From a virus, in the IMG/VR virus record IMGVR_UViG_3300018420_000026, positions 1-48,644 of that record: DNA of 48,644 bases; one strand, written 5' to 3'. This document shows, piece after piece, positions 18,901 to 26,021 of this stretch. How positions within the stretch are numbered: position 1 is the stretch's first letter; every line of letters starts with the position of its first letter. Both the position numbers and the translations under genes were made by a program. The notes beneath the pieces are model-generated. The model worked only from the letters and a program-made list of their open reading frames with translations. It had not been told where the DNA came from and searched no databases.

Positions 18901-21447
18901 GCACCTCAGTTCGATTCATCGTTTGATGTTACACAAAATCCTGACGCTAACATTGAAATTGATTTGTATGGGTTCGCAGAAGACCTATTAGTTAATATGA
19001 ATGAAATGTATCCTACTACACTCGATACGACAACGTCTGTATTGACTAGTACTCGCAAAGAAAGAATCGGAAATACTAGAAAGGGTTGGCAATTTGATAC
19101 TTATCAAGATACAACTCATCGTCAGGAACTTGTTGTTAATGATAACCTCGTTCAAGCAGATTTAGGTAATTTTGTAACTGACTTCTCATTGAAACCATAC
19201 ATGACACCTAAGTCAATTAAGATATATGTTGCAGGGTTGAGACCTAATACAAGACATTACATTTATTTCGATGGATTGCCAGTGAACAATCATACTTCTC
19301 CTGGTGCTGTTTACGAAAGTGATATTATTCAAGAAAATGGCGGAAGAAGTATTAAAGCAGATGATGTTTACGCATCTGCACCGAAAGGAAGTGCTATTTA
19401 CACTGACGAGTTCGGTAAATTTTTTGCAGTGTTCGATCTTCCTGGAGAATCATTCTATGTGGGTGATAGAGCGATAACGCTTTCTGATTCCCCTCAGTTT
19501 GATAGTATTGAATCAGCAGGAACGTCATTTGCAAGAGAGACATATCATGCTTATAATTTTGCTATAAGCAAAACTCAAGTAGGCACATCAATAAGAGAAG
19601 CCGACTTTGATGTTGAAGAGTCAATATTTATTACTGATAGAACAATTAAAACAAAAGTTCACATGGATCCTTTAGCACAAACATTCCAAGTCGATCCGGT
19701 AGTGGGTGAAGGTTCTTCTTATATATTTACTGATAAAATTGATCTTTGGTTTAGAAAAAAATCATCACCAAACACGAAGAATGGTATTACTGTTCAAATA
19801 CGTGAAACTGCTAACCCGGGGTATTTCCCTAGTGATGTAGTTTTGCCAATGGCAGTGAAGCACATTGACTGGGATTTGATTAACGTATCCTCAGATGCTG
19901 CTGAAGCGAGTAAGACGGAGGTTGTGTTTGATGATCCTATACGACTCGAAGTAGGAAAGCATTACGCAATTGTGATTATTCCTGATGGCACAGATCCCGA
20001 CTACTTTATATTTACATCAGTTTCAGGTGGAAAAGATATTAATGACGATAGTGTCACGGTTGGTACTGACTGGGGTATGGGTATGTTGTTCACATCAACG
20101 AACAACAGAGCATGGAAGGATTATCAAAGCGAAGATATTAAATTTAGAATTTACAAAAAGGTGTTCTCAGAAGAGACGGGATATTTAGATCTTGTTCCAA
20201 ATGACATGGAGTTCTTCAATTTGACACACACCTTTGGTGAATTCATCGATGATGAATATGCTTATGTACAAGCAGCTCCAGGATCAGATGATTCTCAATT
20301 CCAAGGTACACTATTGAATAACAGAAAAGTGCAAGTAGCAAACTTAAGTTCTCAGGATAACACGAATTTCACATCGTTTATCACTGCAGGAAGTACAGTT
20401 ATAGTTACGCAAGGTGCTGCAAATACTCATGTATCTGTTGTTGATTCAATTAGTACTAGCCTTGATGGATCTACTCATACTGTTAAATTAAGAGAGGCGC
20501 CGCCACTGCCATTTGCTGCTGGGCAAACATGTAGTTTGATTCGTGCAATCGGCGGTAAGGTTGTGAATTTTGACAGGACTGATCCTACACGACTTGCGAT
20601 TAAAGAAAGTACTTCTGGTATTGGCGGTGCTTTGTATGACACCTCTTCGGGTAATCAAATAATTACAGGTGCCAAGTCAGGTGCGGCAGCAAGAATTGCA
20701 TCTATATTCAATTCTCCTATATCATATATACAACCTTTCCTAATGGAACAGAATACGTTAAGAACGACTACTTCGCTTCAACTGTTTAAGCATAGTTCAG
20801 CACATGAAGAGTCCCTAGGTGTTGCGACTACTGCAGAAGATATTTCTTTTGCAAACTCAACTTATTTGTCAAATGAACAAAGGTTCATTCCATCTAGACA
20901 AAACGTATTAGTTGACGGAAACTCAAATACAGTTGACAAATTAAGATTCCGTGTTACACTTGACAATACAGGATTCGATAAAGTAACTCCTGTAATTGAT
21001 AATGCTTTGGCGAGCGTTCACACATATAACTATTTTATATCTGATGATAATCAGAATACATCACAATATGTTTCTGCACCTGTTGTGCTGCAACCAGGTC
21101 ATCCTGCTGAAGGACTTACTGTTTTCCTTGCTGCGTTTAGACCTAAAGGTTCAATGGTTGAAGTTCAAGCACGATTCTTACTTCCTAGTGATCCTGATAA
21201 TTATACAGACTGGGTTTCATTAGAAAACAAAAATCCTGCAATGTTCTCAAGTGCTGCTAATCTTGAAGATTATCGTGAATTTGAATATACGTTTGATGAA
21301 CAAGCGTTCATCACTGGCGTGGGTTCACCTAATTCGAGTGACTTTGACGGGTTCCAGATAAAAATTATATTAAAGCATGAGACAGCATCTACAGGATCAA
21401 ATGTATTCCCTCATGTTTATGATTATCGAGCGATTGCATTGACATGA
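15943..21447 (+). CDS. Very large baseplate-associated structural protein, DUF4815-like
   Basis: The 1834-residue product has the start typical of a large structural protein found after gp8 in marine T4-like phages (DUF4815 family as I recall it). It reads IAPYHDDYDETKQYVRVLFK, then PARAVQARELTQLQSILQNQ and IERFGNNVYQNGTII (residues 8-70). A second landmark is RNFTMQDIERLDRRVSISNE near residue 849. A third is MDPLAQTFQVD near 1241, followed by a region with strands such as KHYAIVIIPDGTDPDYF (about 1338). The rest looks all-beta. The position, between gp8 and the fibres where T4 has gp9, gp10 and gp11, suggests it links wedges to fibres. That role is inference. Its stop overlaps the next gene by four bases (ATGA). 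Confidence 0.8.
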   Translation: MGINTELNIAPYHDDYDETKQYVRVLFKPARAVQARELTQLQSILQNQIERFGNNVYQNGTIIEGVNPTVDKKVSFVKINDQSAITDLTIYASTDEVSYYLTGQTSKLRAKIVAGANGFQTDAPNLKTFFIKYLLSSLSSETGVEYKEFVGGELLSITREQDGVETSVTSVTAATSTATDGTVDNVGQSLAVNVTSGIIYQNGHFNFVAEQLIIASKYTPNPDNISIGFTIEESIVDSALDVSLLDNAQGFNNQNAPGADRLKLEPKLAVYTTTTRPKDFFALLRIEKGETVFVRGETEFNSVKQELAKRTNHESGNYVVKGFKVTTEKDEDTGKFFAAVGPGTAYAFGYEVSTVGTQKLEITPPTTTNKKIGQATGVEYGAWLTVDVSASGTDFEPFDFKTRYNLYATNYDANDVSTQTPIGSCSIRNIEPVGANKVRIYVYGITKDTDDSGNNAFNRYDNIGYIGSASAPIKTEIIATSEISNITFANQSTMLFRTGREGMKSIENTVFTQRELRTYANEIDTDDNGGEVQIDQIVSGDVTKTPIVESSLSSGGIFGITTANEYVEATGASVQSGTNSIQVNFPAGKLLRHIYYNATVSGTTHDTLEDISVWLSSTFNKVANYGNLGLPNCIRLNKVEYEETAGNWVDITSKFSLVTNAKDGYYGISYIKLRQGQSLDSDVTPIRVNAIALKRIVNGGYLTANSYSGVTNAADIVKPFEARNGVTYNTLNCYDFRPYADSSTQYFTEAGNSAPVTTQSLQFDPDRAVPSISNNSVVTGDQEYFLGRIDTLAIDAAQSFVIVKGQPSDNPIRNYSDTTFGIADIYVPANDLTTSNANALKVKRNTTRNFTMQDIERLDRRVSISNEILAMSILEQSTQNRFIPDANGNNRFKNGILVDQFKNFDVADVTNGDFRSSIHPGRAILAPAIKQMPIDLKVDGSSNVTTFDNVTTLSSVERETLLFQENATNFRNLASNFWNFRGNMQIAPQFDSSFDVTQNPDANIEIDLYGFAEDLLVNMNEMYPTTLDTTTSVLTSTRKERIGNTRKGWQFDTYQDTTHRQELVVNDNLVQADLGNFVTDFSLKPYMTPKSIKIYVAGLRPNTRHYIYFDGLPVNNHTSPGAVYESDIIQENGGRSIKADDVYASAPKGSAIYTDEFGKFFAVFDLPGESFYVGDRAITLSDSPQFDSIESAGTSFARETYHAYNFAISKTQVGTSIREADFDVEESIFITDRTIKTKVHMDPLAQTFQVDPVVGEGSSYIFTDKIDLWFRKKSSPNTKNGITVQIRETANPGYFPSDVVLPMAVKHIDWDLINVSSDAAEASKTEVVFDDPIRLEVGKHYAIVIIPDGTDPDYFIFTSVSGGKDINDDSVTVGTDWGMGMLFTSTNNRAWKDYQSEDIKFRIYKKVFSEETGYLDLVPNDMEFFNLTHTFGEFIDDEYAYVQAAPGSDDSQFQGTLLNNRKVQVANLSSQDNTNFTSFITAGSTVIVTQGAANTHVSVVDSISTSLDGSTHTVKLREAPPLPFAAGQTCSLIRAIGGKVVNFDRTDPTRLAIKESTSGIGGALYDTSSGNQIITGAKSGAAARIASIFNSPISYIQPFLMEQNTLRTTTSLQLFKHSSAHEESLGVATTAEDISFANSTYLSNEQRFIPSRQNVLVDGNSNTVDKLRFRVTLDNTGFDKVTPVIDNALASVHTYNYFISDDNQNTSQYVSAPVVLQPGHPAEGLTVFLAAFRPKGSMVEVQARFLLPSDPDNYTDWVSLENKNPAMFSSAANLEDYREFEYTFDEQAFITGVGSPNSSDFDGFQIKIILKHETASTGSNVFPHVYDYRAIALT

Positions 21448-21644
21448 TGGATGCTAATAACTTTAAAAGGACTGAAACATCAGCATTAGTGAATACTGAT
21501 GTGAGTGCATATAAAACTGCTAAGTTAAGAAATGCGAAAGAGCAAAAATTCAATCAATTAATCGAAAAGGTTGACAAATTAGAACAGTGTGTTGACAATT
21601 TAAAATCAAGAATAGAAGAGATAGAAAAAAATGGCAATAGATAG
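21444..21644 (+). CDS. Small coiled-coil protein of unknown function
   Basis: A 66-residue product with start overlapping the stop of the 1834-residue gene (ATGA) and end overlapping the next gene by 14 bases. Residues about 35-62 form a heptad-like coiled coil (FNQLIEKVDKLEQCVDNLKS, then RIEEIEK). Both overlaps suggest it is really translated, coupled to its neighbours. The ATG at 21447 is an alternative start one codon later. A role as an assembly chaperone or trimerising element for the fibre encoded next, as small coiled-coil proteins serve in other phages, is a guess. Confidence 0.7.
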   Translation: MMDANNFKRTETSALVNTDVSAYKTAKLRNAKEQKFNQLIEKVDKLEQCVDNLKSRIEEIEKNGNR

Positions 21645-23157
21645 TATTACTAATGTAGACGCAAGTTACACGTTTCAGCAGTGGTGGACAACCACTAATG
21701 AAATTATTAACAAATTGAATAATGTTGTCACGATGGAACCAAGTGATGCTCCTAATGCAGATGATGTCATTCTTGCAGGTTCATTAAAGACAACCGATGC
21801 AGTTGACGGTGTGATGACGAACGTGTTAAAAGCTGCTTCGGGAAATGAATTAAATGTGGACCATACTATTGTTAAGTTTGCACAGCAACAAATAATTTAT
21901 GTTCCTACATCAGGAAAATCTGACACCATTCAATTCACCAAAGCAGGAACTCCTGCAGGTGACTTTACTGATAACACTTGGTCGCTGGGTCCTGTTGATG
22001 CAAGCGGTAGCGGCATTTCGCAACATGCTGATTTCCAAATCACAGGCATAAATGGTTCAGGTAATGTTCTAGACAATGATGCTTTATTCACATTCAGAAG
22101 ATCAAATGGCAATACTAAAGGTAAGATCACAGGAACATTCATAGAAATTGATAACGCAATTCTTCCTGCACAAATAAACAAAAATTGTGCAACTGCAACA
22201 AAATTTTCTGATGATACAGTTATTAATTTCGGTGGTGCGAGTGGTGCTGTTGCGCAAGGTGATGGTCATGTTTCAGGTCAGATTACATTCCATGGTGGCG
22301 AAGGTTCTGCTATTGATGCAGAGTTAGCTGTTGATTTTAGCAGTATACGAGGCGTACAGGATTTACAAGCAGGAAGTGGATTAACAATTGTATCACAACA
22401 TATAGATGGCGTGAGCAATGATGGTAATACATTAGGCGGCAACTATCCTACGGGAACAATGTCACACGCAAATACTAGCGATGTTGCTGATAGTGAAAAT
22501 ACTGGAAACAATGTAATTCAAGATTTAACATTTGATGAGTTTGGTCATGTAGCATCAGTAGGAATTGTTGATCTTGCAAATACACTAGTTAAAGTGAATC
22601 CTAGCACAAACGCTAGTCGAAGCAAAGTATCAAACAAAGGTATTCTGTTTGATTCAGGTACTTATCTCAGTTTCAAAAAGCAATCATCAGCGACCACTGC
22701 TGACGAAGTAAAACTATACACTAGTTCGAATACATTTAATATAGATAGCGGCGGGCATACTGAAATTAAATTAGTGGCTGACGAGCAAGTTATCATTGCA
22801 AGCGACACAGGTAATCAATTTAAATTTGATACGGAATTCGGTGCTTTAACTTGTGAGGGTGATATTACTGCATTTGGTAATGCATCTGATAGATCATTAA
22901 AAGAAAACATCGAACCTATTACTGATGCGCTCGATAAAGTTAATTCAATTAACGGATACACATTTAATTATATTGATGCTCCAGAAAAGGGAAGAGTGCC
23001 AGGTGTCATTGCACAAGAGCTAGAGATAGTGTTACCCGAAGCTGTTTATGAGATTGATGACGGTAAAAAAGCAGTTAGGTATGATAATACCATTGCGTTA
23101 CTTGTTGAGGCAATCAAAGAATTGAAACAGCAGGTTGACGAACTAAAGGGAAAGTAA
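21631..23157 (+). CDS. Tail fibre protein with C-terminal S74 self-cleaving chaperone domain
   Basis: The 508-residue product has a short N-terminal region (SITNVDASYTFQQWWTTTNE), a beta-rich middle, and a C-terminal Peptidase_S74 intramolecular chaperone from about residue 418. The chaperone reads ASDRSLKENIEPITDALDKV, then GYTFNYIDAPEKGRVPGVIA and QELEIVLPEAV. It ends in a coiled coil (LLVEAIKELKQQVDEL). In this family the domain drives trimer folding and then cuts itself off with a Ser-Lys dyad five residues apart. S419 and K424 have exactly that spacing, so cleavage before S419 would leave a mature fibre of about 418 residues. The N-terminus probably docks on the baseplate or a larger fibre. 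It overlaps the coiled-coil gene by 14 bases. Confidence 0.85.
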   Translation: MAIDSITNVDASYTFQQWWTTTNEIINKLNNVVTMEPSDAPNADDVILAGSLKTTDAVDGVMTNVLKAASGNELNVDHTIVKFAQQQIIYVPTSGKSDTIQFTKAGTPAGDFTDNTWSLGPVDASGSGISQHADFQITGINGSGNVLDNDALFTFRRSNGNTKGKITGTFIEIDNAILPAQINKNCATATKFSDDTVINFGGASGAVAQGDGHVSGQITFHGGEGSAIDAELAVDFSSIRGVQDLQAGSGLTIVSQHIDGVSNDGNTLGGNYPTGTMSHANTSDVADSENTGNNVIQDLTFDEFGHVASVGIVDLANTLVKVNPSTNASRSKVSNKGILFDSGTYLSFKKQSSATTADEVKLYTSSNTFNIDSGGHTEIKLVADEQVIIASDTGNQFKFDTEFGALTCEGDITAFGNASDRSLKENIEPITDALDKVNSINGYTFNYIDAPEKGRVPGVIAQELEIVLPEAVYEIDDGKKAVRYDNTIALLVEAIKELKQQVDELKGK

Positions 23158-23166
23158 GGACCTGAT

Positions 23167-25968
23167 ATGCCAATCAAAAAACCTATCTCATTATCAGTAG
23201 ACCCTATAACCGCAGAATATATCACAACTGATGACAGAGATGCTTTAACTCTTAGCGAAATAACTGATGAGCATGGCGGTGATGAACCCGATGCATTGTC
23301 AGAATATTATCTCAATGACGGGTTAGTAAAATCGAAAGATTGGAGATATGGGTTTCGATCAGCATTCGGGTTAAATGAATTTGCGTTTGATGATGACTCG
23401 ATTATACCTGACCCAGGTCATGCTACAGGAACTATATACAAACGTGCGCATGTGCCGACAACATCTAAAGCACTTTTTGATAAAGCAGTCATAATCCATC
23501 GACAACCTTTTTATGCATCTAATACCTGGAGAGGACGAATAGGTGCTGAACTTTATGAGTTTGAACTTGAGGAAGATGTGTATCCTGAGGTGGCGTGGCC
23601 GGCAGAAAGCAATCTTAATCCAAAGTATGACCCGGCAGAAACTACTGGCGTTTATAGAATGAAGTATCGTAAATTTTCGCCAAATAATCAGGTCCCGCAA
23701 AAAGGCAACGAAATAAGTTTTAGTCATTTTTGGGGCACTGAAACATTTGGTAGACCGAACGGCAATATTGAAATAATAGTTGACTCTGTTGATTATGGCG
23801 GCGTTATTGAAGCATATGGATCGCATCCTTACTCAAGTTTGGCTTCAGGTGAACAAAGAATTTTTGCTGATATTCACAGTGATGATTTATTGGCGACCAA
23901 TAGCATATACACAGACACTCCTCAATATGTTTACCAAATAAAGTTTATTATCCCTGAAGATGTTACAATCATCGGTACGCAAAAAGGAGCGGACAAAGCA
24001 GCATTCACCATAGAAAATATACCCGACACCATTAAGGTAATATTTAAACCAAGCGGAAAAATTATCGGTAGAGGCGGAGACGGAGGAAGTGCTTCTAGTT
24101 TAGTTATTTCCGATGCTCGCAATGGAGAACATGGCGGAGCAGCAGTTCGTATTGTTCATGATGGGAAGTTTGAAATAGATCAGTATCACCAAACCACTAA
24201 ATGGCAATTGTGGGGCGGCGGTGGCGGTGGCGCTGGAGGATACTACAGGAATGATCGAGATGATATCTATGGTGGCGGCGGCGGTGGTGGCGCTGGATAT
24301 AGTCTTGGTGGCAATGCTATGTGGCAAAATTTACAAATAACAAATTTTGCTTCGGATTATAATCCTGCAGATTTATCAACTGGTACATCTTTAAGAAATG
24401 TAACCTTTGAAACTGAGCCCGAGTTTTATCAAAGAATAACAAGCGGTTCAGATCTTCTAGCGGATGATGTAATACCTATGTATTCTGTTGATTCGCCATT
24501 TAGATCAGGAAGAAACTGGATTTTTACAAATAGAGCAAGGCATACTGCACAAACAGCAAAGCAAATGGATTTTGCGCTTAAATCAAAACAAGGAACAGGG
24601 CAATCTGGCGGCGGCGCCGGCGGAGGGATTTTTTTCAATACAACACTCCGTCCTCGAATAATGGCATTGCCTTACACAAAACCTGACTATATTGATGATA
24701 ATGATGCATCAAAGAATGGAGATGCACCTGATTATATAGATCAAGTGCCTGCAGGTTTTGAGAACGGGTGGATACTAGGTCATGTAGACGGTACAGGCGC
24801 TGGATTTTATGCGATTGTTGAAGATGGTGAAATTGTCTTTAGCAGAGGTGATAGTTATCCTAGAACTATAAACAGGGTAGAGTTAAAGCATAATGATCAG
24901 ACAGGTGAAGTCGAGTATGAAGTATTTAGACAACAGTTTGGCGAGCAACCCTATAGATCCTCGAAAGGGTATGATGTAGTTTACGAAAAAATATCTTTTG
25001 ATCATCCTGATGCTGAACTTATCAAGCAAGGCAAATCATATTTAAATCAAAGTAATTATGATTTTGAAAAACAAGAATATAGATGGGGTAATTCGGACTG
25101 GAGACAGAAATTTTTCCATGGCGGAGGATTCACTAAACGTAATAACACGAGTTCACCGGGTGATGTACACAAATACTTATACTTTCCTGTCGCAAAATGG
25201 GATCAAGGAATAAACAGACAATTTTTCGGTACAGTAGGAAATATAATTAATTACAAACCTTCCAACGCTTTGTCAATTCAGAATATTGATCCGGAAGCAA
25301 TAGTTGTAGGTCTCGGACAGAATGGTGGAATATACGAAAGTGTGCCGGATGTAAGTGATGGAAATCGGCTTAAGCCAGACGCACTACTCGATTTTTCCTC
25401 TAGTTACAGAAATGTTGTAGAATCACAGTTTATGGTAGATGGTGGAACAAGTGTAGATAAGCAATTAAGGTCCTCACATGAATTCACAAGATATCCTTTA
25501 TATACTGCAGTAGATGAAACAGGGAAATATAAAATTGCTCCAGGTGGATATGCATCACCTTTGCTAGATGGCGGACAGGCAGGAGAGATAATCCCGTCAG
25601 GGGAGGTACAATTCCGAATTAGCACAGTTTCAGGTGGGCCCAATAAGTATACTAGAAGAGCATGGCCACCTTTAAGTGAAAACATCAAAACTTCATTTAC
25701 TGACATATACGGCGGTGGCGGTGGCGGTGGCGCATTTGGAATGAAAGGTGGCGATGCACCATCATACAATGTACCTGCAGATCAATCGCAATATGAGAAC
25801 TATGTTGCACCAGGCGGTAATCAAGGCCCACATTTTGTAGGTAACGCAAATGTGATAAACGGTCTCGCAGGTACTCAACTTTATGGTCAGGACTTTACTG
25901 CGGCAAGAAATATAAGGGGCGGATGGCGAGAAATTGGAAAATATTACTATGGCATTCAACAAATATAA
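23167..25968 (+). CDS. Large adhesin-like tail protein with polyglycine motifs
   Basis: The 933-residue product carries several glycine-rich segments: IIGRGGDGGSAS near residue 298, WGGGGGGAGGYYR and YGGGGGGGAGYSLGG (about 349-384), GQSGGGAGGGIFF near 479, and YGGGGGGGAFGMKGGDAP near 848. Such clusters recall receptor-binding proteins such as the Gp38 adhesin of T4-like phage S16, where glycine stretches pack as polyglycine II helices. Here they are spread over a much larger protein. The segments between them (for example WRYGFRSAFGLNEFAFDDDS) are unfamiliar. Lying between two fibre genes, it is best read as a receptor-binding or fibre-tip protein. The DNA of the Gly blocks is GGC/GGT-rich and stands out from its AT-rich surroundings. 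Confidence 0.75.
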   Translation: MPIKKPISLSVDPITAEYITTDDRDALTLSEITDEHGGDEPDALSEYYLNDGLVKSKDWRYGFRSAFGLNEFAFDDDSIIPDPGHATGTIYKRAHVPTTSKALFDKAVIIHRQPFYASNTWRGRIGAELYEFELEEDVYPEVAWPAESNLNPKYDPAETTGVYRMKYRKFSPNNQVPQKGNEISFSHFWGTETFGRPNGNIEIIVDSVDYGGVIEAYGSHPYSSLASGEQRIFADIHSDDLLATNSIYTDTPQYVYQIKFIIPEDVTIIGTQKGADKAAFTIENIPDTIKVIFKPSGKIIGRGGDGGSASSLVISDARNGEHGGAAVRIVHDGKFEIDQYHQTTKWQLWGGGGGGAGGYYRNDRDDIYGGGGGGGAGYSLGGNAMWQNLQITNFASDYNPADLSTGTSLRNVTFETEPEFYQRITSGSDLLADDVIPMYSVDSPFRSGRNWIFTNRARHTAQTAKQMDFALKSKQGTGQSGGGAGGGIFFNTTLRPRIMALPYTKPDYIDDNDASKNGDAPDYIDQVPAGFENGWILGHVDGTGAGFYAIVEDGEIVFSRGDSYPRTINRVELKHNDQTGEVEYEVFRQQFGEQPYRSSKGYDVVYEKISFDHPDAELIKQGKSYLNQSNYDFEKQEYRWGNSDWRQKFFHGGGFTKRNNTSSPGDVHKYLYFPVAKWDQGINRQFFGTVGNIINYKPSNALSIQNIDPEAIVVGLGQNGGIYESVPDVSDGNRLKPDALLDFSSSYRNVVESQFMVDGGTSVDKQLRSSHEFTRYPLYTAVDETGKYKIAPGGYASPLLDGGQAGEIIPSGEVQFRISTVSGGPNKYTRRAWPPLSENIKTSFTDIYGGGGGGGAFGMKGGDAPSYNVPADQSQYENYVAPGGNQGPHFVGNANVINGLAGTQLYGQDFTAARNIRGGWREIGKYYYGIQQI

Positions 25969-25981
25969 ACGAAACCTTAAA

Positions 25982-25989
25982 TATAAATA
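25982..25989 (+). promoter_or_regulatory. T4-type late promoter box (TATAAATA) before the beta-helix fibre gene
   Basis: An exact TATAAATA lies 32 bases before the next start codon, in a 53-base gap. The expected start point is near 25995, and an AGGAAAGG ribosome site follows. It would start the transcript for the fibre block that runs to the terminator near 43572. Confidence 0.85.
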
Positions 25990-26021
25990 AACATTATACT
26001 TAACAGGAAAGGCAGTTCCAC

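Noticed and set aside
24205-24300. GGC/GGT repeats read as a noncoding microsatellite
   Set aside because: They lie in frame within an uninterrupted gene and encode glycine runs typical of phage adhesins.
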